Part shown: piece after piece, positions 48,709 to 61,267 of the stretch
Layout of the letters: each line of letters opens with the position of its first letter
Numbering within the stretch: the stretch's first letter is position 1
NCBI GenBank assembly: GCA_009823505.1
Contig: VZQC01007977.1
Location: 685,438 to 749,437 of the forward strand
DNA from: Rhizomys pruinosus
Taxonomy: Eukaryota; Chordata; Mammalia; Rodentia; Spalacidae
Reading direction: 5' to 3'
Length of the DNA stretch: 64,000 nt
Notes under the pieces: generated by a model
The model's database searches: none
What the model was told of the DNA's origin: nothing
The model's input: only the letters and a program-made list of their open reading frames with translations
Translations under genes and position numbers: made by a program

Positions 48709-48855
48709 GAGGGGGCTGGGGAGATGGCCCAGATAAGAACATGGGCTGCTCTTCAGAGGACCTGGGTTTGGTTCCCAGCAAGCACACTAAGTGGCTCAAA
48801 ACTGCCTGTGACTCCAGCTGCATGGGGTCTGAGGCCTCTGGCCTCTCATGTGCAC

Positions 48856-48902
<47 letters not shown>

Positions 48903-48922
48903 TAAAAATAATAAATCTTAAA
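48709..48922 (+). repeat. B3-type SINE containing (CA)20
   Basis: The text 'gggggctggggagatggcccag...gggtttggttcccagcaagcac...ctctcatgtgcaccta' leads into (CA)20 (48859-48898) and an AATAAATC tail. Confidence 0.85.
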
Positions 48923-49482
48923 GAGATATATAGAGGGCCCTATAAAGCTTGAAAGTTACTAAGGCAAAACAGGTTTTTGTTTAAGGGTTAACATTTCCTT
49001 AAATTAATACAAAAACACCTGACGTACTTTTATTTTTTTCTTCCCAAAGCCTAAGTGAATTGAATGCCGTAATTGGAGCAAACACTTCTGCTGGGGCAAA
49101 TGTTCGCGTCCTCTAGCTCCTTGACCTCTGCCCAAGTTAACACACTGTTTGCTTCCCTACCACGTGGCCCTAGTCTGTTACCCCAGGTCTAGCAGTGGGC
49201 CTTGCTCTCTAGCGTCCCATCACTCGTGCCTTAACAAAGCTCACCTCCTCTGTTTGCCCTGGACATAGTCCGCTGATGCTTCGAGCTCCACAAGTGCTGC
49301 ACATATGCATTACAGCTCCCCAAACACTCTGTTAAACACTGACCCCGCAGTCTTCAGGCTCTAGTGACAAACACTTCTTGATCAAACTGTAGCTAAGTTC
49401 CTCGTGGCCCTCCTATTTAGTAATTCTTGGGTGCAGTCTTCAGCCTACCTAGTCTACTTATAGCAAGAATACTGATGATGGG

Positions 49483-49640
49483 CTGGAGAAATGGGCCATA
49501 GTGATTGCTCTCGCAGAGGACCCAGGTTCAGTTCCCAGCATCCACCTGGTTGCTAAGAGTAGGGGATCTGATGCCCTCTTCTAACCTGTGCAGGAATTGC
49601 ATATATATGGTGTACTTCATGCACATAAAATAAAGAAAAT
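49483..49640 (+). repeat. B2-type SINE
   Basis: The text 'gggctggagaaatgggccatagtgattgctctcgcagaggacccaggttcagttcccagc...ggatctgatgccctcttc...cacataaaataaagaaaat'. It is immediately followed by a B1. Confidence 0.85.
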
Positions 49641-49787
49641 AGCCAGGTGTGGTGGCATATGCCTTTAATCCCAGTACTGGGGAGGCAGAGGCAGGCAGAT
49701 CTCTGTGAGTTCAAGGCCTCCCTGGTCTACGTAAGGAGCTCCAGGACAGCTGGGGATACAATGGGACCTTGCCTCAAAAAACTACCC
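49641..49787 (+). repeat. B1 SINE directly joined to a B2-type SINE
   Basis: A B1 body from 'agccaggtgtggtggcatatgcc' to 'ttgcctcaaaaaac'. It is head-to-tail with the element at 49483, as in the composite at 48165, but I find no TSD shared by the pair. Confidence 0.85.
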
Positions 49788-50084
49788 CCCCCAAAAACAA
49801 AGTCACGTGTTTCCTAGGGAAATATTAAGCTGAGGTGGCTGAGGGCCGAGGTATATTTGGGTCAAAATACAAATTTAGAAGAGTTACAAAATGAGAAGAG
49901 AAACAAGTTAAATGTCCTCAGCTTTGCAGTGGTGATGTGGGACCCTAACCATGAAGATACAAAGGAATATGCACCAGGGTGACACTGATGGCTGGGTCTT
50001 CCCTAAGCCCTGGCAGTGGTGTCTCTGGGAACCTGAGCATCATCTAGACTTAGCTCCTAATTAATCTTTTCACCACAGCCTCTT

Positions 50085-50290
50085 GAGTCTAGTCTCTTGG
50101 CTCTTGAACTGCTTCTCCACACTGCTCTGGCATCCCTTTAAGATATGGACAAGATGATATGACTTACATTGCTAAAATCCATGAAGAACTTTCTTACCAA
50201 CAACAGGACTCCAACTCCTGTCCATGAGTGCTATGCCTGCCAGCTTCTCCCACTGTGCTCTGGCCTCCGTGCCCACTTTCCCTGACCACA
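50085..50290 (-). mobile_element. L2 LINE fossil, antisense
   Basis: The text 'acactgctctggcatccc...tgacttacattgctaaaatcc...ccaactcctgtccatgagtgctatgcctgcc...ccactttccctga' follows the reverse L2 3'-region layout. It is ancient and heavily diverged. Confidence 0.45.
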
Positions 50291-50611
50291 ACTGGCCCTC
50301 AGCATCATACCCCCTCTATACCTGGCTCAGACTGATTCCTCATGCAGACTCTCCTCCCTTTCTTTTATTTTCTGCTTTATCTGAGCTCCCCCTAACATCT
50401 ACTGTGAAGTACAGACGCTAAAGACTTAAGAAAATATTCCTATCCCTTACATTGGAACCAACCATACCTTTTCCTCCTTTTCATAGACAACAGTTAGTCC
50501 CTGCATGGAATTTTGACATTTATTTAATTCCTATATGACTGTTTAAATTATTTATGCTTTGCCCCCTCATTAGATCATAAAAAGTATGTGTAAACAGTCT
50601 GTGCATGTGTG

Positions 50612-50612
<1 letters not shown>

Positions 50613-50659
<47 letters not shown>
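50613..50659 (+). repeat. (TG)23 microsatellite
   Basis: A nearly pure TG run in intron 1. Confidence 0.95.
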
Positions 50660-50662
<3 letters not shown>

Positions 50663-50714
50663 TTAATGTATTAGATGGCTCTGGAAAATAACAGGTTTCT
50701 AAAAATGTAAAATG

Positions 50715-50838
50715 GGAACCAGGCATGGTGGTGCACAGAGATCTCTGTGAGATTGGGGCCTACTTAGTCTACACAGTGAGTTTCAAGCCAGCTAGGACTA
50801 CAGGGAGACCCTTTCTCACAAACAAATGAATAAAAAGT
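50715..50838 (+). repeat. B1 SINE with internal deletion
   Basis: 'accaggcatggtggtgcac' jumps directly to 'agagatctctgtgag', so the 'ctttaatcccagcac...' segment is missing. The 3' half is normal. Confidence 0.8.
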
Positions 50839-51226
50839 GAAATGGATAAACCTCCCAGTGGATGGATTAATTCAGATCTCCCCACCCACTTCAGCTCAAT
50901 GCAGAGTGTTTCTATCAACATGCATTTTATGAAATTCCTTGACTCTATTTCAAGGATACACCTTGGACCCATCCATCTTGAATCTACCTGAAAAGCACAT
51001 GGCTCCTATACCACCTCCCAAGGACACTGAGTTCACGACAGGTGCCTCATTCCTCCTAAGTCTCTCTAAGGGAGAATTTACCCTTTAGTTTCATGGGGAG
51101 AGTAAATCACCCCCAAGGGATTTAGCCTTTCCAGTCTAAGAGTCTCAACCATGGACACTGCTCCTAAATCAGCATTTAATTTCTGTTACTCTAAACACAT
51201 CACATGGTTCTCTGGAAAGTCTGTAA

Positions 51227-51387
51227 TTATTATTATTTTTTTTGGTCTTTTTGAGACAGGGTCTCCCTGTAGCCCCAGCTGGCCTGGAACTCACTATGTA
51301 GACCAGGCAGGCCTTGAACTCACAGAGATCCACCAGCTTCTGCCTCTGAGTGCTGGGATTAAAGGTGTGTGCCACCACACCTGGCCC
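51227..51387 (-). repeat. B1 SINE with TSD
   Basis: Antisense full-length B1 flanked by GAAAGTCTGTAA (51215-51226 and 51388-51399). Its tail is (ATT)n. Confidence 0.93.
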
Positions 51388-51594
51388 GAAAGTCTGTAAC
51401 TCTATAACGACTGGCTTTGTACAGTATTCTAGCTATATGACTTTCTAGAAAAACAAGGGAATGCACTGTTTCACTTTTAGTATCTCCCACTCAATGGGAC
51501 TTCTAGACTGGAAAAGGATCTTTGATCTGGCCTCTTCCAGAGAAATTTGTACATCATCTGAGCTGAACCATATTTGAGGATTAAAAATTGATGT

Positions 51595-51780
51595 GGCTTG
51601 GTAGGTGGCACATGCCTTTAATCCCTAAACAAAGGGAAAGGGATCTCTGTGAGTCAGAGGCCAGCCTGGTTTCTGTAGTGAGGTCCAGGCCAGCCATGGC
51701 TACATAGTGAGATACTATCTCAAAAAACAAAACAAAACAAAAAAAACAAAACCCACCCACCCACCCACCCCAAAAAATGA
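51595..51780 (+). repeat. Diverged B1 SINE with (AAAAC)n(CCCA)n tail
   Basis: The text 'tggcttggtaggtggcacatgcctttaatcc...gagatactatctc' ends in AACAAAACAAAAC followed by four CCCA units. Confidence 0.75.
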
Positions 51781-52329
51781 CCCCTCCAAATAAAACAAAA
51801 CAATTGATGGCCTTAGTACTTGCTGTCATGAGACAGACACTTTCCCCATAAATCTGCTTGTGCACAGGCGCCCAGGCTGGAGTTCTCCTGTATGCGTGCA
51901 TATGAGTGCACAGGCAACAAGGGCAGTCACCATCTTCAAAGGCCCTTTGATGGCCATTTTCATCATCTGCAGCCTTAGCTCTCACCACCTTGTCTCTTCC
52001 ACCAGTCATTACAAGAACCATGAAGATCTTAAGGCCACTGTGGTCTTCAGGGACCTCCCCCTCACTGCTTCCTAGTGAGGTGCCAGTTCTCTGTTTCCCC
52101 TGCCTGTTTGTACAGAGGATAAAACACCCATCAGCTTCTACCAAAGAGTATTTTTGAATTTTTCATTATAATGACTATAGCCGGGGCTTTCCCAGACAAA
52201 CAGAAAAGACTGTGTCAAGCATATATACCCAGAGGCAGGGCTACAAGGCAGACAGACATGATAATGGCCACAGACATCAAGAGCAGTCAGAGCCTGGCAA
52301 ATGCAGGGACCTAAGACACTTACCCGTCA

Positions 52330-52616
52330 GATCAGTGCCAGGCCCCTTGGATACCAAAATCCATAGACGTTTCAGTCCCTTGCACAAAATGAAATACATG
52401 CATTTAACTTACCGCATCCTCCTGTGAACCTTAAATCATCTCTAGATTACTCATATAACTAATATAATATAAATACTGTATAAATATTTGTTACATTTAG
52501 GGAATATGTAACAAGGTTATACATGTTCAATACTGATCTTTCCCCCAAATATTTTCTTCCCAAGGTTGGCTGAATCTATACGAGTGGAATCTTATGCCTG
52601 AAGGGTCACTGTACTG
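52330..52616 (-). mobile_element. MER2 (Tigger-type) DNA transposon fossil
   Basis: Blocks 'gataccaaaatccatagacg', 'catcctcctgtgaaccttaaatcatctctagattac', 'aatataatataaatactgtataaatatttgtta', 'ttcccaaggttggctgaatc' and the terminal 'gggtcactgtac' follow the eutherian MER2 layout. It is non-autonomous and long inactive. Confidence 0.65.
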
Positions 52617-53289
52617 ATAAACTCAAGCTGGAAAGGATTTTTAATCTTACCTGATTAAGTCCCATAACTCTTCAGGTAATGATTAAGGGCTCTGAGCAAC
52701 AGGCCAATTCCTGGCCCACAGTGGACAGCTCACTGTAGGGAATGCCAAGGCTGCGCTCTGGCCCAACAGCTTTCTGTTCCCACATCTGCTTTCCTTAGGC
52801 TACCTGATCCTGGTTCTCAGTGGAAGGTCTTCTTTTGGTATCAGCCTGAAAGGTTCTATAGATAAACTGGCAAAAAATGTTCTCCACCTACAAACTAGTT
52901 GTTATTCTAACATGAAAAACATATTTTGCTGATTTCACTCTCTCTCTCTCTTTTTTTTTGCAAATATTTTGTTGACTGAAAGCAGTTGGAGGAAATGTTC
53001 ATCCCAGTAGAGGATATCTAGCTCAGGGCCAAGCACTTTCATCAGTATACAGTCCCTGGGACAGAAACCCTCTGGGCCTTGGTTTCTTACGGCACACAAG
53101 ACCCATGGAGACTCAGCCAGACAAAGACTCGGCAGGTAAGTAGGGAAATGAGTAAGAAGCTGAGGAACTACTGTCAACTGATCACTGCTAGGTGAGGGAG
53201 AGTTGATCTTTTTTAAGGGAGTGACGCTAGATAGGATGGCCTGACTCCAGTAGATGCAAGGGCTGCCTGGGGACTTAACATATATGACA

Positions 53290-53521
53290 GAATGCATGAA
53301 ATCCAATGGGCAGGTCTGTATGAGGGGTGCAGATAGGGATGGGATCTAAACTATGACTAAGATGTATTGTACGGCGGGGGGGGGGGGTGGCGCACACCTT
53401 TAATCCTAGCACTTGGGAAGTAAAGGCAGGCAGATCTTTGTGAGTTCAAGGCCAGCCTGGTCTACAAAGTGAGTTCCAGGACAGCTGGGGCTACAGGGAG
53501 ACCCTGTCTCGAAAAGACCAA

Positions 53522-53553
<32 letters not shown>

Positions 53554-53600
53554 GTATTGTATGAAATGCACAAAAACTCAATAAAAAACAGAATAGAAAA
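53290..53600 (+). mobile_element. L1 3'-end remnant split by a B1
   Basis: The text 'gaggggtgcagatagggatgggatctaaactatgactaagatgtattgta', interrupted by the B1, resumes 'tgtatgaaatgcacaaaaactcaataaaaaa'. The closing block is nearly the same as that of the L1 ending at 22838. Confidence 0.5.
53372..53553 (+). repeat. B1 SINE with (AAT)n tail, nested in an L1 3' end
   Basis: A B1 whose 5' end contains a G12 run. Its tail is (AAT)10 and its TSD is GTATTGTA (53364-53371 and 53554-53561). Confidence 0.9.
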
Positions 53601-53649
53601 ACAACAAAACTAAGATTAAAAACAAAAAAAGAAAAAGAAAAAAGCAATG

Positions 53650-53845
53650 TGGCTGGCAGGATGTCTCCCTGGGCAGGTGCTTTCTGCTAAGCCTGACAAC
53701 CTGAGTTTGATCTCTGGAATCCACATGGTGGAAGGAGAGAACAGGTTCCTGAAAGTTGTCCTCTGAGCTCCACATGCATGCGTGACACAGCACGTGTGCA
53801 CATGCCCTCACACACACTGATCACCTGCAGTAATAATAAAAAGTC
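53650..53845 (+). repeat. RSINE/B4-type SINE
   Basis: The text 'tggctggcaggatgtctccctgggcaggtgctttctgctaagcctgacaacctgagtttgatctctggaatccacatggtggaaggagagaacagg...tgtcctctgagctccacatgcatgc' with an AATAATAAAAAG tail. Confidence 0.7.
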
Positions 53846-54837
53846 TACAAAACACAAGGCTTCAAGAAATGAGAGAGGAGCTACTTTTGAAAGGTCCAAG
53901 TTTAAGTTCTTCTCAACCACAAACAGCTGCACTGACGACTGTCTTCTCACAATGCTTTCACTCCCAAATCTGGTTCAGCACAAGAGTGATTCTGAGGCAG
54001 AAGGAGCAGAGCCCTGGTGGGTAGGAGGGAAGTGCGGGCCATAACAAAGACTCACAGCATCTAAGCAGACCCTACGAGTCTCGGAGACCCTCCCGCCTGT
54101 GCTTCTGCCCTCTCAAAAGTTTTTCTTTGAGACTCACAGTTTTCAAGAGGTCCAAGGTTTTTAGCAGTCTTTCTGAATGGTCACGACAGGCATACCTGAC
54201 TGTTACATGGCAAAGCCGGTAGCAAACTGGGCTAGTGCCCAAAGAAAGCATCTCAAAAACTCACCCTTTTGATTCTATGAATCCTTAATACACATATTGC
54301 CACAAGTTTCTGTTGGGTATTTTTTTTAAACAATATAAATACAATATATATGTGTGTATATATGCACTAATATAAAAATACAAAAAATTCTTTGATGAAT
54401 CTCTGGCTTGGGGTTTTTTAAAGTTAAATATTTCATTGATTACAATGCTTCAATGCTTGTAGACAGGAACACTCCTATTTCTGTTGTTTTTGCCAAATGG
54501 GCAGATGGAAAGGGTGCAGTGTGCAGGAGTCCAGGATTGGCTCCAACAGGGTAGAAATGATGAAGCAAAGCGTACTGATTCTGTGTGGCGTTCTGGAGTT
54601 CTGGGGCTGCCCTGTGCTCGTGACTTGTCAGCAGCCATCTGACCAGGCAAGGTGCTCTCTGCTAAACTTGTAAGATAACTGAACATTGCCCAAGGCATCT
54701 GTAATGGTGGCAGGCTCGTTCGGGTGACACTGATGTGATGGACTGAGAAGCATGAGTGGAAATGAGTGGAGGGGGAGGTAGAAATGAGAACAGAAGGAGA
54801 GTGAAAAGACAGAGTTAAAAAAAAATTAAAGAGAATA

Positions 54838-54983
54838 AACCCCAGCACCCGAGAGGCAGAGGCAGGTGGATCTGAGTTCAAGACCATCCTGGTTTACATA
54901 GTAAGTTTCAGGCCAGCTGAGGCTACAGGGAGACACTGTCTCCAAAAGGCTAAACAACAAACAAACAAACAAATAAACAAACC
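54838..54983 (+). repeat. B1 SINE, 5' truncated, (CAAA)n tail
   Basis: The body 'cccagcacccgagaggcagaggcagg...agacactgtctcc' has an (ACAA)n tail. Confidence 0.85.
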
Positions 54984-55429
54984 CTGGTATTTCTAAAGTA
55001 CCATGAGAATGTATTCATTGTAAGTTAATTTCCTGCAGCTGCGGTTACATCCTGCACATTCCCAGAGCCTGTCTAAGCAGCTTTCCTTTCTCCTCACCTC
55101 CCACTACTGTCCTGATTCTCCACAGAACCAATCAGGAAGGCAGACTTGGCTTTAGAGAGTGACACCTGCTATCACTTTATACATATGGGTTCACAGTCAA
55201 AGAATCGGAATGTCGCTTAGTTCCTCAGGGTATTTTGTCTAGAGAACCATTTTGTGTTGGCATCAGTGTCACAGACATAGATACCTACAAGACCCACAAT
55301 GTCAGCATTCAGCTGAGACAGGCTTCCCCTGGACAGAAGTGAGCTCTTGGTCTCAGTGTAAAGAAGAAGGTTAGGGTACCAGGAGCAGTAAAGAAAAAAA
55401 GTAAAATGCAGCAAAGCAAGCAAATTTGT

Positions 55430-55641
55430 CTGTACGTGTGTACATGTTCACATGCATGAGTACATGTGTGAACATGTGTGTGGAGGTGAAAGGACAACCT
55501 CAGGCATCGCTCCTTGGTGTCATCCACCCTTTTGTGAGGCAGGGTCTCTCACTTGCCTGGAACTTGCCAAGTAGTAGACTGACCAAGAGGCCCAGGGGTC
55601 TGCCAGTCTCTGCTTTCCCAGAGCTGGAATTAACACGTGCA

Positions 55642-55675
<34 letters not shown>
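55430..55675 (-). repeat. Rodent interspersed repeat with (CA)n
   Basis: An ACATG/TGTG-rich head, 'gtggaggtgaaaggacaacctcaggcatcgctccttgg', 'ggcagggtctctcacttgcctggaacttgcc', and a (CA)15 run (55645-55674). Confidence 0.6.
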
Positions 55676-55676
<1 letters not shown>

Positions 55677-55799
55677 CTTCATACACACCACCACCACATA
55701 AAGCTTCATATACACACAGAACATGTTGTTTTGTACACACACATACACACAGCATCACACATGGCTTTATATACAAACGCATGTAGAGAATTATGTATA

Positions 55800-56045
55800 C
55801 ATGATGGTGTGTGCATCTGGTGGTCAGAGGACAACCTATGGGTGTCAGTTTTCTCCTTCCACCATGTACGTACCTGGATCAAACTCAGGACCCGGCAAAC
55901 GTGGTGACAGGGGCTCTTACCCTCTGGGCCATGTTGCCGTCCCCTCCTCCCCCCAGCGTTTTTATGTGGGTTCTGAAGACTTAGCTCAGGGCTTCATGTT
56001 TGCAAGGCGAGCACTTTACCAACTGAGCCATGTCTTCAGCCCCAA
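55800..56045 (-). repeat. SINE-like repeat plus ID fragment, antisense
   Basis: At 55800-55945 there is 'ggtcagaggacaacctatgggtgtcagttttctccttccaccatg' with the usual continuation. At 55965-56045 an ID-like reverse body reads 'gaagacttagctcagggcttcatgtttgcaaggcgagcactttaccaactgagccatg'. Confidence 0.6.
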
Positions 56046-56049
56046 AGTA

Positions 56050-57539
56050 AGCAAGATTAAGAAACCAGTAACGAGGACACCCTGTGATGGGTTGCTGTGA
56101 TGCTTGTAGCTCAGTAAATGTCTGGATGCAACCTTTAACTCTCTTTTCTTCCTTTATTCTACATGGAAGCCTAGGTCTCACCATCTCCCCATTTAACTCT
56201 ATCATTCTTTCGCAGAGCCAGAGTGGGAGAAAGTGCCCCTCCCCTTTCCGCATCCTCACCCACACTGTTGGCTGTTGTGCTTGCTCCATCTTTTTTCCTT
56301 CTTTTTCCAGTGAGGCAGAAGCATAAAAAAGGTCTCATTCATGTAAATGCATCCATGCAAACTGGCTTCCAAGGGACACAGTTCCTCTGAGAGCCACTTT
56401 TCTAATGGAAATGGGGCTATTCCGTCCCTGATTCTTACACAAGGAAATAAAAGCCCTCCCTGAGAACATATCATTTGGTCTATGACATTTTGAAATACAC
56501 ATACAAAGGAGACTTGGTAGAGGATACCTTGAAGGAGATCTCAATCAAGAACTTAAATGTAAGTTTCTGAAAAAAGAGCTAACTTCCTTAAGACATGAAA
56601 TATGCCATTCTAAAAAAAACATTACACAGAAATCCATTTACATTTAAGCCCAGACTGAAAGCAGCTGAAGCACTAAGGCCTCTGCTCTGAACAGGGATCC
56701 CTGAGGGGCCTGCAGAGCCCAGGGCGGTCAGGTCCCACACAATCTTGGGAAGCAGCTTTCTGGGTAATTTCAGTAATGTCTTCACAAAAAGGAAATACAG
56801 AAATCACATAATACTATTTATTGTTCCTCCAACCTTCCTTTTACATAACTTATAAGACAACTAAACATCAAGGCAAGACATCTGGACATCTGGGCAGGAA
56901 ATCGTTTGCACACTGACCTTGCATCCATGTCTGAGACCACTCTGCTATCTACCATGAGGTCAGGAATACCTGCAAGGAGGGCTTGAGCTTTGCAGAGAAA
57001 TAAGCTCTCCCACTGGGGCCCAACGGATCCCCATGGAGAGCTCCACAGTAACAGCAACTCAGTGAGGGGAAGTGCAGTTCCCTGTCACCTTCGCTATGGT
57101 ATGCTCATTTCTGCTAGAAAGCCACTTTCCAGACAAACTGCCATGACTTCCTCCAAGTGAATCACAACACATTAAACCTCACCTCTAACCAACCTCTGCA
57201 ACTCAGTATATCACATCAGCAGGTGACACCTGTCTGCATGTTCTGGGTCAAATACTATCATGTAACTTAAGAATACCTTAATTTCTGTAGGAATGGACTA
57301 TTTTCCACTGACCAAACTGGGTCAAAATATAAACATTCCCCAAGACTGAGGGGGGAATTAACACTTTGTAATTAAGTATTATGTAGTATTTCTGGGCAAG
57401 TTTTTACAGTACAATATGATGTCTCTATAATGATATTGATAAACAATAAACTTTCCAAGTATGACCTTCATTTCTAACCACAGGATTCATGTTACTATGC
57501 CTGAAGTAGTGTTGTTTAGTTTCTGGAATGGGATGAAAC
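56050..57539. other. 1.5-kb unique block
   Basis: No repeat body, RNA gene or exon that I can recognise. It contains only short T- and A-runs. Confidence 0.45.
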
Positions 57540-57553
57540 AAGAACTTACTGTG

Positions 57554-57947
57554 GAGGGTGGAGATGTGGCTCAGTGGCTAGGAGCACTGACTATTCTTGA
57601 AAAAGACCAAGGTTTGAATACTAGCACCCACATGGTGGCTGACGAGTATCTGTAACTCCAGTTCTAGGGGATCCAAGGCCCTATTCTGTCCTCCATGGGC
57701 ACTGCATGACATGAAGGTGTTTACCCGGATGCAGGCATAACACTCAGATATGTTTAAAAAAAGAGCACTGCCTGTTCTTGCAGAAGACCTGGGTTTGAAT
57801 CCCAGCAAACATACGATGACTAACAGCCATCTGTAACTCCAGTTCCGAGGGATCTGACATCCTCTTCTGTTCTCCTTGGGAACTGCATGACACACGCACA
57901 CTTACACAGATGCAGGCATAACACCCATAAACATTAAAAAAAAAAAA
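57554..57947 (+). repeat. Dimeric B3-type SINE sharing one TSD
   Basis: Unit 1 (57554-57760) is near complete ('agatgtggctcagtggctaggagcactg' to 'gttt' plus A6). Unit 2 (about 57761-57947) lacks the first ~26 bases and starts 'agagcactgcctgttcttgcag', ending in A13. AAGAACTTACTGTG (57540-57553) and AAGAATTTACTGTG (57948-57961) bracket the pair. Confidence 0.88.
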
Positions 57948-58671
57948 AAGAATTTACTGTGTCTATACTACCAAAAACCATACTGAAGTTGCTTATACAT
58001 GAGCTTTCTATGCCACTTAGGGATAATTATGTTAAAGAAAAATGTTCCTTAGGTATTTCTTAACATGGTAAGTGTTAAAATCTACTGCAAAAAGTCAAGC
58101 CAGACCAGGGCAGATATGGAGGGCTAATCCTATGAAGACAGCTTGGCGAAGCCTTGCTAAAATCTGGTCAAGGAGGGAATCACTACCAACTGCTACCATA
58201 CAATATATGTATTAAGTTTCAAAATAGTGTCAAGACTTAATGAGAGGCCAATACCCCGTGGATAGACCTAGGGATTCCCAGACACATTTCACGTGAATTC
58301 CAAGCACATGTCTCTATTATGAATATCCCAATAATCGAAAAGAACTTCCATCTCCAATCAACAGCAAGAAACTAAAAAAAACTGTCAAAATGAGGATCAC
58401 CCAATTGGCAAAATAACTAGCCAGGGAGACAGTCTGTAATGACCTCACTTAGTTTGCTCTGAAAAATCTAATAACATCAAATAGTCTGTATTCTAGAGAA
58501 GTACCACAGAAGAAAATCAGACCAGATAAGGTCAGTGCCTAGTGGTTGTGACAAGTACTGATTATTTTGCTGACTGCGGTTTATAATTGCAAGTGAGGGC
58601 TGTGGGACTTCTGAAAGGGCCTCAGTCCACCATCTGATCACTGACCATACTAAATCAAAACATTAATCTTT

Positions 58672-58890
58672 GGGGGCTGGAGGGATAGCTCAGTGGTTAA
58701 GGGTACCTGTTGCACTCCGAGAGGACCTGGTCTGGTTCCCAGCACCCATGTCTGGCAGCTCACAACTGTCTATAACTACAGTTGCAGGGGATCTAACACC
58801 ACTGTCTAGCCTCTGTGAACACCCACACACATGTAGCATTCAGTCACACAGACACACAGACATTCAGTTAAATAAAAATAAATCTAAAAA
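58672..58890 (+). repeat. B3-type SINE
   Basis: The text 'gggggctggagggatagctcagtggttaagggtacctg...ggtctggttcccagcacccatg...ggggatctaacaccac' has a CACACAGA-rich tail and AATAAATC. Confidence 0.85.
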
Positions 58891-59308
58891 CAAGCTTGCA
58901 CATTCGTCAAAGCAAAATTTCTATCTTTTCAGGGGAAAATCTGATAGAACAGAAATAGCCTGTAGTTAGAAAGTAATCTAAGAATTTAAAAAAAAAAAAG
59001 GGCTACAAGGATAATCATGTTTAATTTCTACTGTAGCCCATGTATATAGCCATGGTAATGACAGACCCAGATACATGACGAAGAAAGCAATCTTTCACAT
59101 TATGGCTCTCTGATGTGGAGTTTTAATTTCTGTAAGGAAATGACTAAAATTAAATCAGGGTTTTTCATTTCTTTTTCCTCATGAAAACAAAGTCAACACC
59201 GCAGGGGAACAACATTCAACTTATGCAAATAAACAACAGAAATTGTTTGTTTGTTTGTTTTCCAGAAAGTTCTGTCAACATTTTCCTGATCAAGAACTGA
59301 CATTTAGG

Positions 59309-59468
59309 GTGTTTGTTTGTTTGTTGGTCTTTTTGAGACATGGTCTGCTTGTAGACCCTGCTGTCCTGAAACTCACTATGTAAACCAGGCTGGCCTTGAA
59401 CTCACAGAGATCTGCTTGCCTCTGCCTCCCAAGTGCTGAGATTACAGGCATGTGCCACCACGCCAGAT
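59309..59468 (-). repeat. B1 SINE with TSD
   Basis: Antisense B1 with a (GTTT)n tail on the plus strand. The TSD ACATTTAGG lies at 59300-59308 and 59469-59477. Confidence 0.9.
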
Positions 59469-59479
59469 ACATTTAGGAT

Positions 59480-61014
59480 TTTTACAGATCCTCTCCTGTC
59501 AGAAGTGTCAGTCCATGGACTGACTTTATAGTACCAGACCTGTCTTGTCTCCTGCCACTGCCACTGTCCACATGGGGCTGTTGGGCATTCTGAAGTCACT
59601 GATCTAAGCTCCAATATGCTGTAGCTGTGAAACACACTGGACTTCAGACATAGAGTCAAGGGGGCCAGGGCAGAGCATATCTCAATAATAATTTTATTTT
59701 GATTTCATGTTGAAATGCAATATTTTAGATATGCTAGGTTAAAAAAATGTAGTACTAAAATGAATGTAAGCTACATACAACATTTGACATTTGCTCATAC
59801 TGATTTCTACTGGGCAGCCTGACATGAGATACCTCCTTGGGAGAGGCTGATTTTTCTTAGCCATCTGAGCAGAGTGAATATTTCACACTTCAGAAATAGC
59901 ATAGAACAGAATCACACCATGACCCTACACAGGGCCTGTCTGCTCAGATCAGGAAATCTTGTTTCCATGTCTAAAAAGGTAGTTGCCTTTATTTTTCCTG
60001 ACAATTCAATATGTAGTAAGAAACAATACTAACTGCAACGGTAAAAACTGCCAATAAACAGAAAACTCATGACCATGTACCTTCAAATGCAAGAAAAGAC
60101 ACAGAAAACACTGGCCCTTTGCTTGTGTCCTATGTATCTGCCAGTAAGTGCAACTAATATTATAATTAATTTGAGGCTACCTGGGCTTGGTGATACTAAT
60201 CACAACATTGTGAAAGTTTACAACACTAAGCAAAACCTAGTTTTCAACTGCATATCTGAGATTGGCTATATTTGTTGCAAAGGGCAAAGTATGAACTTCA
60301 GATTGAAATCACTGTCTTGGAAGTTGGACAGCTGAATCTATACGATTTTATACTATAGCACAGGAAACTAAGTTTGGTTCATTTATTTTATTGGGCTTAA
60401 GTGCTTTGAATGCACTTAAATGCCAATGTGTCTATTAGCTACACACAAGGATTAACAACAATAATAATTTAAAACAGGAGAAATTCTGTTTACACAATGA
60501 ACCATTTGCTATGGAAATGTTATATGGCAGGAAAGCAACACATCATAAGGTCTCTAGGTGGGTGACCTTCTGTGTCTGTGAGATTGATAGAAAATTGGTG
60601 GCTATTCTTTAGCAAATTGGAGATTACAACTCACAGATGACTTTCAAGTTCAAGGCCTCTCCCAAGTTGGGAAGCCATTTCCGAATTTAAACACTCCCTT
60701 CTTCCTGTGGTGCTGCTGCCCAGATAAACAGGCAGCAGACAGGAACCCAGTGAACAAGTAGGTGGTATGCAAGAATATCTCACACTGACCAAAAGTCTGC
60801 AGAGCCCTCAGACAGCGCAGTACAGGACACAACCAGCTCCCTAAATATAAATAGAAAAACCGTCTGTTTCCAGCAGTACATATCCCTTCCCTCCAAGAGG
60901 GGACAGGACAGGTTCTGATGAAACAGGAGTAAGAAAACATAAAAGTGATAAAAATGGAATTTTTCCCAATTTCCTTTTTTAAGTGCTGGGATGTGTGGTG
61001 TGTGATTGAAGCCA
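59480..61014. other. 1.5-kb unique, AT-rich block
   Basis: No recognisable repeat, exon or RNA gene. Confidence 0.45.
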
Positions 61015-61222
61015 TGTTCATGTGTGAGAGTGCTGGTGTGTTTATGTCATGGGTGCATGTGCAGGTTAGAGGACTGCCTCAGGTGTCATTCCTCTCTGTC
61101 CAGCAGCTTCCACTGCTCTCTGTTGTAGAAGTGCTACTGCATCTGGCTTTTTACCTGGGGGATCCAAACCCAATCCTCATGCTTCATGAAAAAGCATATA
61201 AACATCGAGTCATCTCTCCAGC
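61015..61222 (-). repeat. Rodent interspersed repeat, antisense
   Basis: The text 'catgtgcaggttagaggactgcctcaggtgtcattcctctc...gtgctactgcatctggc...gatccaaacccaatcctcatgcttcatg...gagtcatctctccagcc'. Confidence 0.6.
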
Positions 61223-61267
61223 CACCTTTTCCAGATTTCTTATTGGCAAAAAGTAAAAAATAAAAGA

